16,972 nt of DNA from Clostridia bacterium (GTDB lineage: Bacteria > Aerophobota > Aerophobia > Aerophobales > AE-B3A): NCBI GenBank assembly GCA_030610745.1, contig JAUWRC010000016.1:1-16972 (forward strand). The letters are read 5' to 3'. The notes beneath the pieces are model-generated. The model searched no databases and was not told the origin of the DNA. It worked only from the letters and a program-made list of their open reading frames with translations. Below, in pieces: positions 12,938-16,972 of this stretch (the stretch's first letter is position 1; the number at the start of each line of letters is the position of its first letter). The translations under genes and the position numbers were made by a program.

Positions 12938-12965
12938 ATTCTAGCCGAACTAATTTTTTTGTCAA
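12938..12965 (-). promoter_or_regulatory. Sigma70-type promoter for dnaN-recF-dciA
   Basis: Minus-strand TTGACA (12960-12965), a 16-base spacer and TAGAAT (12938-12943) form a strong promoter with a start site near 12931 and a leader of about 55 bases. A 13-base palindrome CTAGATATTCTAG (12932-12944) covers the -10 box and could be an operator. No DnaA-box cluster is seen in the gap, so an origin here is unsupported. Confidence 0.6.
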
Positions 12966-13006
12966 AAATGCACCTTGTCATGGACTTTTATTACGACGGG
13001 TTTTAA

Positions 13007-13034
13007 TTGACTTTCCCCTTCAAAATGCTATTAT
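13007..13034 (+). promoter_or_regulatory. Candidate promoter for the hicBA-thiE run
   Basis: TTGACT (13007-13012), a 16-base spacer and TATTAT (13029-13034) give five of six matches at both boxes on the plus strand. It diverges from the dnaN promoter. The start site would fall just inside the GTATCTC repeat that follows. Confidence 0.5.
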
Positions 13035-13038
13035 AAAC

Positions 13039-13129
13039 TCGTATCTCGTATCTCTAAAAAGTTTAAGATGCAGAACAAAAAAACGTGAATGATAAAAAAA
13101 GAAGTAAAAATAGAGAAGTAGAGATACGA
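13039..13129. repeat. Inverted GAGATACGA repeat in the hicBA leader
   Basis: TCGTATCTCGTATCTC (13039-13054) holds two tandem TCGTATCTC units. The inverse GAGATACGA appears at 13121-13129, 15 bases before the hicB ribosome-binding site. The leader RNA could pair across this span. The same unit occurs at 8680-8697. Confidence 0.5.
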
Positions 13130-13153
13130 AAATTAAATTAGGAGGCATGAGCT

Positions 13154-13366
13154 ATGTGGTATAGAATTTTGATTGAGCAAGATGAAAATGGAATGTTTGT
13201 TGCTGAATGCCCTTCTTTGCCTGGATGTATTTCTCAAGGTAGAAGTCGAAAAGAAGCTTTGGAGAATATTCAAGATGCTATTAAGGGGTACTTAGAAAGT
13301 CTAAAGAAGCATAATGAACCTATTCCTCCATCAATTAAAGAAGAGGTTGTTGAGGTGAAAATTTGA
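13154..13366 (+). CDS. hicB: HicB-type antitoxin
   Basis: The 70-residue product matches the small HicB form with the partial RNase H-like fold: MWYRILIEQDENGMFVAECPSL continues into PGCISQGRSRKEALENIQDAI. It is the antitoxin that covers the HicA active site. It lacks the C-terminal helix-turn-helix or ribbon-helix-helix domain found in longer HicB proteins, so autoregulation by direct DNA binding is doubtful. AGGAGG lies eight bases before the ATG. It overlaps hicA by four bases and precedes it, the reverse of the hicA-hicB order of the E. coli system, which is known in other small HicBA pairs. The inverted repeat upstream may be involved in control. Confidence 0.88.
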   Translation: MWYRILIEQDENGMFVAECPSLPGCISQGRSRKEALENIQDAIKGYLESLKKHNEPIPPSIKEEVVEVKI

Positions 13367-13587
13367 GTAAATTACCAGCGATATCAGGAAAAGAGCTGTG
13401 TAAGATATTGAGGAATGTGGATTACTTTATAGATCATCAGACGGGAAGCCATATTATTCTTAGACGAAGAAATCCTCCTCATCGTAGATTAACCGTACCA
13501 GATCATAAAGAAATTGCAAAAGGCACTTTGAGGGCTATTATACGCCAAACTGGATTAACTGTAGACGAATTTAAAGAATTGTTATGA
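13363..13587 (+). CDS. hicA: HicA-type mRNA interferase toxin
   Basis: HicA is a small double-stranded-RNA-binding-fold ribonuclease that cleaves mRNA and is blocked by HicB. The 74-residue product shows ISGKELCKILRNVDY, then the catalytic motif TGSHIILRR with the conserved His, and the PDHKEIAKGTLRAIIRQTGL tail (quoted as family pattern). All family landmarks are intact, so the toxin looks functional. The start is TTG overlapping the hicB stop (TTGA), a coupling that keeps toxin output tied to antitoxin translation. The stop lies 29 bases before the thiamine gene, so the pair sits inside what otherwise looks like a housekeeping run. Confidence 0.88.
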   Translation: MSKLPAISGKELCKILRNVDYFIDHQTGSHIILRRRNPPHRRLTVPDHKEIAKGTLRAIIRQTGLTVDEFKELL

Positions 13588-13616
13588 AATGAAAGAAGCA
13601 AAATACGAGGTTCATG

Positions 13617-14672
13617 ATGAATTCTGAACGAGCAATTTATCGAGTAATAGACGTAAATCTCAATCGTGCCAGCGAGGGATTAAGAGTTATAGAAGATGGA
13701 GTAAGGTTTATTCTAGATGATTCCTCCCTCACCAAGAAGGTCAAGGAACTACGCCATTCTCTGATAAAGGCAATAAAAGTAGTCCCTGGCTTTGATGAGA
13801 AAAAGCTCATAAGCTGTCGAAATTCTGGAAAAGATGTAGGAGCTAAACTCGAGGAGAAACCACGAGGAAAAGTGAAGGAATTGATCAGAGCCAATTTCAG
13901 AAGAGTCCAGGAGGCCCAGAGAAGTCTGGAGGAGTTTGGCAAGCTGCTTTCCCCTCTCTTGGGACAACAGTTTAAGAGGCTTCGCTTCCAGACTTATTCT
14001 CTGGAAAAACAAGTAGAAATGAGACTGCGTAAAGAGCTTAATCTTAGCCTTTATGCAATTACTGACTCTAGTATGATAGAGGAAGAAGATTTTGAAAAAA
14101 GAATAAAGGAAATAGCAGCTAATGGAGCTACCCTGGTTCAACTACGAGAAAAAACCTTGCCTTTAAGAGCTTTTTTAAAAAAAGCTTGCTCAATGAGAAG
14201 AATAATTCATCCACCTCTTCTCTTCATAGTTAATGATAGGATTGATATAGCCATCGCCTCCGGAGCAGACGGACTACATGTAGGGCAAGAGGACCTGCCC
14301 ATTTTAATGGCTCGGCAGATTTTAGGAGAAGATAAGATTATCGGAATTTCCACCCATTCCATAGAACAGGCCCGGCAAGCAGAAAAAGAAGGTGCTGATT
14401 ATCTGGCTATAGGCCCCATATTTGCCACTCGGAGTAAACCTGAGGCTGGCCCACCTAAAGGAACTAAAATAATCTCCCAAATCAAGGAGGTTGTGAGCAT
14501 CCCTGTAGTGGCTATAGGAGGAATTAATCTGGATAATGTGGAGGAAACCCTAAAAGCAGGAGCTGATGGAGTGGCCGTGATGAGTGCTATATTCAAAGAG
14601 AGGGATGTAGGTCTGGCTGTAAGGAAGCTTTCCCAAAAAATCAATGTTTACCACAATAACAGAAAATCCTGA
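13617..14672 (+). CDS. thiE: ThiD2-ThiE fusion, thiamine phosphate synthase
   Basis: The protein joins two activities of thiamine synthesis. Residues 1 to about 140 (IYRVIDVNLNRASEGLRVIED and following helices) match the ThiD2-type domain, a monofunctional hydroxymethylpyrimidine-phosphate kinase often fused to ThiE. Residues from about 145 form a ThiE TIM barrel with LYAITDS, LVQLREK, FIVNDRIDIAIASGADGLHVGQ, IGISTHS, AIGPIFATRSK and VVAIGGI, all standard substrate and pyrophosphate loops. ThiE condenses HMP-pyrophosphate and thiazole phosphate into thiamine phosphate. I use ATG 13617 since GAGG lies six bases upstream; ATG 13614 is the alternative. Its 3' end overlaps tsaE by 29 bases. No other thi gene is in view. 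Confidence 0.93.
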   Translation: MNSERAIYRVIDVNLNRASEGLRVIEDGVRFILDDSSLTKKVKELRHSLIKAIKVVPGFDEKKLISCRNSGKDVGAKLEEKPRGKVKELIRANFRRVQEAQRSLEEFGKLLSPLLGQQFKRLRFQTYSLEKQVEMRLRKELNLSLYAITDSSMIEEEDFEKRIKEIAANGATLVQLREKTLPLRAFLKKACSMRRIIHPPLLFIVNDRIDIAIASGADGLHVGQEDLPILMARQILGEDKIIGISTHSIEQARQAEKEGADYLAIGPIFATRSKPEAGPPKGTKIISQIKEVVSIPVVAIGGINLDNVEETLKAGADGVAVMSAIFKERDVGLAVRKLSQKINVYHNNRKS

Positions 14673-15117
14673 AGCGACTAAACAACTGGGGGGAAATCTA
14701 GGTCGAAGCCTTTTTCCTGGCTCAATTGTAACCCTAGTAGGAGAATTAGGCAGTGGGAAAACTACTTTAGTGCAGGGGATAGGTCAAGGTCTGGGGATTA
14801 ATAACATAATTAAAAGTCCTTCCTTTGTTATTATCCATGAATACAGCGGCCGTGTTCCTCTGTATCACCTGGACCTTTACCGCTTAGCTGGTACAGAAGA
14901 AATTTCATCTTTAGGATATGAGGAGTATTTTTATGAAAAAAATGGAATTGTAGCCATTGAATGGGCAGAGAAAATGAAAGACCTTTTGCCTCCAGAATTT
15001 CTAAAAATAAAACTAGAGATAGTAAACTTATCTAAAAGGAAAATCACCTTAGAATCCCATGGTTTATCTTATAATAAAGTAATAGAAAAATTAAAAAGGT
15101 TATCTTGCTTTTATTAG
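14644..15117 (+). CDS. tsaE: TsaE, ATPase of t6A tRNA modification
   Basis: TsaE (YjeE) works with TsaB and TsaD to place threonylcarbamoyl on A37 of ANN-reading tRNAs, driving turnover of the complex by ATP hydrolysis. The 157-residue product shows Walker A VGELGSGKTTLVQGI, then IKSPSFVIIHEY, HLDLYRL and IVAIEWAEKM, the complete family pattern. The start overlaps the 3' end of the thiamine gene by 29 bases and lacks a clear ribosome-binding site at good distance, which suggests coupled translation. tsaB follows with a 13-base overlap. This tsaE-tsaB-rimI order is a common bacterial arrangement. Confidence 0.95.
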   Translation: MFTTITENPEATKQLGGNLGRSLFPGSIVTLVGELGSGKTTLVQGIGQGLGINNIIKSPSFVIIHEYSGRVPLYHLDLYRLAGTEEISSLGYEEYFYEKNGIVAIEWAEKMKDLLPPEFLKIKLEIVNLSKRKITLESHGLSYNKVIEKLKRLSCFY

Positions 15118-15785
15118 GAATAGATACTTCAATAAAAAAAGGAGTTTTATGTTTAGGGGATGGGAAGAGGATTTTAACTAAACAAATACTAGCTCCACAT
15201 TCCTCATCCAAAGAGCTGCTTCCTCTTTTGGATGCCCTAATTAAAGAAAAAGGACTAAGGACCGAAGATTTAGAAGGCATCATAGTTAGTCTGGGTCCGG
15301 GTTCCTTTACGGGCTTACGAATCGGCCTGAGTCTGGCAAAATCTTTCGCCTTTGTTCTGGAAATTCCTCTGGTAGGAGTTCCTACTCTTGACACCTGGGC
15401 AGCTTCTATCCCCACTAAAGGAATTATCTGCCCACTTTGTAAAGCCTATGGAAACAAATTTTACGGGGGATTCTATAAAAAAGATGAAGAAAAGCTCCTA
15501 GAGCTAAGTAAATATCTATTTCTTCCCCTGGAAGAGATCATCGGACAAACTCTCAAGAAATTTTCTTCTCAAAAGGTAACCTTTCTCACCCTCAGGGAAT
15601 GCAAGGATCTTGCTGTGGAGATAAAAAAGATAAAGAATTCTTCTCTTTTCTTCCTGGAAGAGACTTCCCTTGCCAGAGCTTTGCTTAAGCTGGGAGAGGA
15701 AAAAATTAAAAAGGGGGAAATAGACGAAGTCTCTACGTTAGTCCCACTTTACGTATCCTCTCCTAAAATAGCGTATAGCGGGTAG
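15105..15785 (+). CDS. tsaB: TsaB, t6A tRNA modification scaffold
   Basis: TsaB is the inactive ASKHA-fold partner that dimerises with TsaD in t6A formation. The 226-residue product shows LLLGIDTS at the N-terminus, IIVSLGPGSFTGLRIGLSLA near residues 59-78 and the VGVPTLD block. The start is TTG inside the end of tsaE with AAGG five bases upstream; no ATG is available nearby. The C-terminus VPLYVSSPKIAYSG runs into the AGCGTATAG repeat words that fill the following gap, so the last few residues may come from repeat insertion. TsaD itself is not in the window. Confidence 0.94.
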   Translation: MLLLGIDTSIKKGVLCLGDGKRILTKQILAPHSSSKELLPLLDALIKEKGLRTEDLEGIIVSLGPGSFTGLRIGLSLAKSFAFVLEIPLVGVPTLDTWAASIPTKGIICPLCKAYGNKFYGGFYKKDEEKLLELSKYLFLPLEEIIGQTLKKFSSQKVTFLTLRECKDLAVEIKKIKNSSLFFLEETSLARALLKLGEEKIKKGEIDEVSTLVPLYVSSPKIAYSG

Positions 15786-15798
15786 TGTTTAGCGTATA

Positions 15799-15845
15799 GT
15801 AGCGGTCGGATTTATCCGACTATATTTGATAAATCAAACCGCTAC
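15799..15845. repeat. Palindromic element with three-way-junction fold
   Basis: An outer 7-bp stem GTAGCGG (15799-15805) with CCGCTAC (15839-15845) encloses two hairpins: TCGGA/TCCGA (15806-15810 with 15815-15819, loop TTTA) and TTTGA/TCAAA (15825-15829 with 15834-15838, loop TAAA). All stems are perfect. It lies between tsaB and rimI, after TAGCGTATAG near-repeats (15768-15800). It may be a REP-like mobile repeat, a processing site or an RNA structure limiting rimI expression. No U-run follows, so it is not a classical terminator. Confidence 0.65.
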
Positions 15846-15866
15846 CCCTTACGCAAAGGATATACA

Positions 15867-16352
15867 TTGAAAGAAGAAATAAAAATTCGCCGAATGAGGA
15901 AAGAGGACATTCCAGAAGTTAGTCAGATGGAAAGACTTTCCTTCCCTACTCCCTGGTCTTCTAACATATTTTCTGTTGAGTTGGAGAAGGAAAACTTTGC
16001 CTTTTATTATCTTCTAGAATACCAAAATCATTTAGTTGCCTATGGGGGGTATTGGAAAATAAAAAATGAAGCTCATCTGGTTACTTTAGCTGTGCATCCA
16101 TCCTTTAGAAGAAAAGGGCTGGGCAGGCGCCTCTTAGAGCACCTCATTGAAAAGATGCAAAAGCAAGGCTTAGACACAATTACTCTGGAGGTCCGCTCTT
16201 CTAATTTGACTGCTCGAAAGTTTTACGAGAAATTTGGGTTCAAAAAAATAGCTCTGCGTTCCAAATATTACGCAGATACCAATGAAGATGCTATTGTTTA
16301 TTGGAAGAGATTAAATTATCATAAGAATCAGAATTCTTTACGGAATATATAA
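15867..16352 (+). CDS. rimI: Ribosomal protein S18-alanine N-acetyltransferase (GNAT)
   Basis: RimI acetylates the N-terminus of ribosomal protein S18 with acetyl-CoA, and some homologues have broader targets. The 161-residue GNAT protein shows the RimI opening IRRMRKEDIPEVSQMERLSFPTPW, trimmed here to its known N-terminal pattern, the acetyl-CoA loop HPSFRRKGLGRRLLEHL, and the NLTARKFYEKFGF block; the tail RSKYYADTNEDAIVYWK is also typical. The start is TTG with AAAGGA six bases upstream. It follows tsaE-tsaB, its usual neighbours, but after a gap filled by a palindromic element. Its 3' end converges on bioY with a 25-base coding overlap. Confidence 0.92.
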   Translation: MKEEIKIRRMRKEDIPEVSQMERLSFPTPWSSNIFSVELEKENFAFYYLLEYQNHLVAYGGYWKIKNEAHLVTLAVHPSFRRKGLGRRLLEHLIEKMQKQGLDTITLEVRSSNLTARKFYEKFGFKKIALRSKYYADTNEDAIVYWKRLNYHKNQNSLRNI

Positions 16353-16954
16353 GCCTGCTTTGGGGTGATGGCTTTTGCCATGGCTGCTGCGGCTATAAGT
16401 TTCACTATATCTCCAGATATAAATGGTATAGCACCCCACGTTAACAACTTATAAATATCCCTTACCCCTGTAACCAGACTCAATTGGAGCAGTCCTGGTA
16501 AATAAATGAGAATAAAATTAGCAAAAAGCATGAGGGCGAACATGGAGAAAAAGTCTCTGGCTCTAATATGCTTGTCCACAAAATGGCCCAGGAATAAAGC
16601 CACCAGAATAAAGCCAATTAGATATCCTCCGGTGGGTCCCAGGAGGATAGATATTCCGCCGTTCCAGCCAGCAAACCACCTTAAACCCGCTGCACCGGCT
16701 CCTACATAAAAAGCCTGACTAAGACCGCCGTACCACTTGCCAAGCAATACTGCACTCAAGAGCACAAGGAATGTCTGGCCGGTGATGGGCACGGGAGTCC
16801 AGGGAAGTGGAATTCTCACCTGTGCTGCTAGCCCTGTAAGAGAAGCCATACCCGCCGCAAAAATGATTTTATAGACAACCCTTGTCTCAGAGCGCCATTT
16901 AAACAAACCGTACCTTACATTCTTATATCTATCCACTACTACCGCCACCGTCAT
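16328..16954 (-). CDS. bioY: BioY biotin transporter substrate-binding subunit
   Basis: BioY is the membrane S component of the ECF biotin transporter, and can bind biotin alone or work with the EcfAT module. The 208-residue product has about six helices and the family marks: RIPLPWTPVPITGQTF near residue 47, GGISILLGPTGGYLIGF near 99 and the terminal GDIVKLIAAAAMA. AAGGAG lies eight bases before the ATG at 16954. The N-terminal 28 residues before the first helix are longer and more basic than in most BioY proteins, which might reflect an upstream start, but no better start is seen. No biotin-synthesis gene or EcfAT gene is in the window. It converges on rimI, sharing 25 coding bases. Confidence 0.94.
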   Translation of the reverse strand: MTVAVVVDRYKNVRYGLFKWRSETRVVYKIIFAAGMASLTGLAAQVRIPLPWTPVPITGQTFLVLLSAVLLGKWYGGLSQAFYVGAGAAGLRWFAGWNGGISILLGPTGGYLIGFILVALFLGHFVDKHIRARDFFSMFALMLFANFILIYLPGLLQLSLVTGVRDIYKLLTWGAIPFISGDIVKLIAAAAMAKAITPKQAYIFRKEF

Positions 16955-16972
16955 ATCTTTGTCTCCTTCTAA

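Noticed and set aside
12881..13153. Replication origin in the gap before dnaN
   Set aside because: No cluster of DnaA-box-like TTATCCACA words and no AT-rich repeat block beyond ordinary promoters and the GAGATACGA repeat; dnaA is not adjacent.

Overview
The window reads as chromosome of an uncultivated, low-GC bacterium. Phylum cannot be fixed without a search. Intergenic gaps full of short near-repeats built on TAGTTC, GAACTA and GAGATACGA words are a style I associate with candidate-phylum genomes such as Aerophobetes or Omnitrophica, but that is only an impression.

Left part (1 to about 5530, all genes on the minus strand) is accessory, visibly more AT-rich DNA. Four imperfect palindromes of about 80-110 bp (563-644, 1218-1308, 4867-4953, 5420-5531) lie exactly in the gaps between genes. 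They resemble integron attC recombination sites, so the region looks like a gene-cassette array without an integrase in view. In transcription order the cargo is: a tiny GIY-YIG-like protein; a three-gene operon (Mrr-like PD-(D/E)XK nuclease, winged-helix middle protein, zinc-hook SMC-like ATPase) matching the ABC-three-component/Lamassu type of conflict system; an orphan five-helix membrane protein; and the start of a type III-like restriction helicase cut by the window edge.

The array abuts a tRNA-Ser(UGA) gene with a rare C at position 33, 5 bp downstream of serS (seryl-tRNA synthetase). From there the content is core: ptsH-like HPr, a LysM protein with a degenerate LytM domain (likely a cell-wall hydrolase activator), tRNA-Pro(CGG), a COG2426 membrane protein, pcm, and the replication cluster dciA-recF-dnaN, all on the minus strand. 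dnaN has its own sigma70-type promoter and an unusual acidic C-terminal tail. dnaA is not present.

Right part (13.0-16.97 kb) is a plus-strand run: a reversed-order hicBA toxin-antitoxin pair, a ThiD2-ThiE thiamine fusion, then tsaE-tsaB-rimI (t6A tRNA modification and ribosomal protein acetylation), ending in a convergent overlap with bioY (biotin uptake) on the minus strand.

The most interesting items are the ABC-3C-type operon carried as an unusually long cassette, twin repeat modules that carry the ribosome-binding site and GTG start of two neighbouring genes, the beta-clamp tail, and a three-way-junction palindromic element at 15.8 kb.
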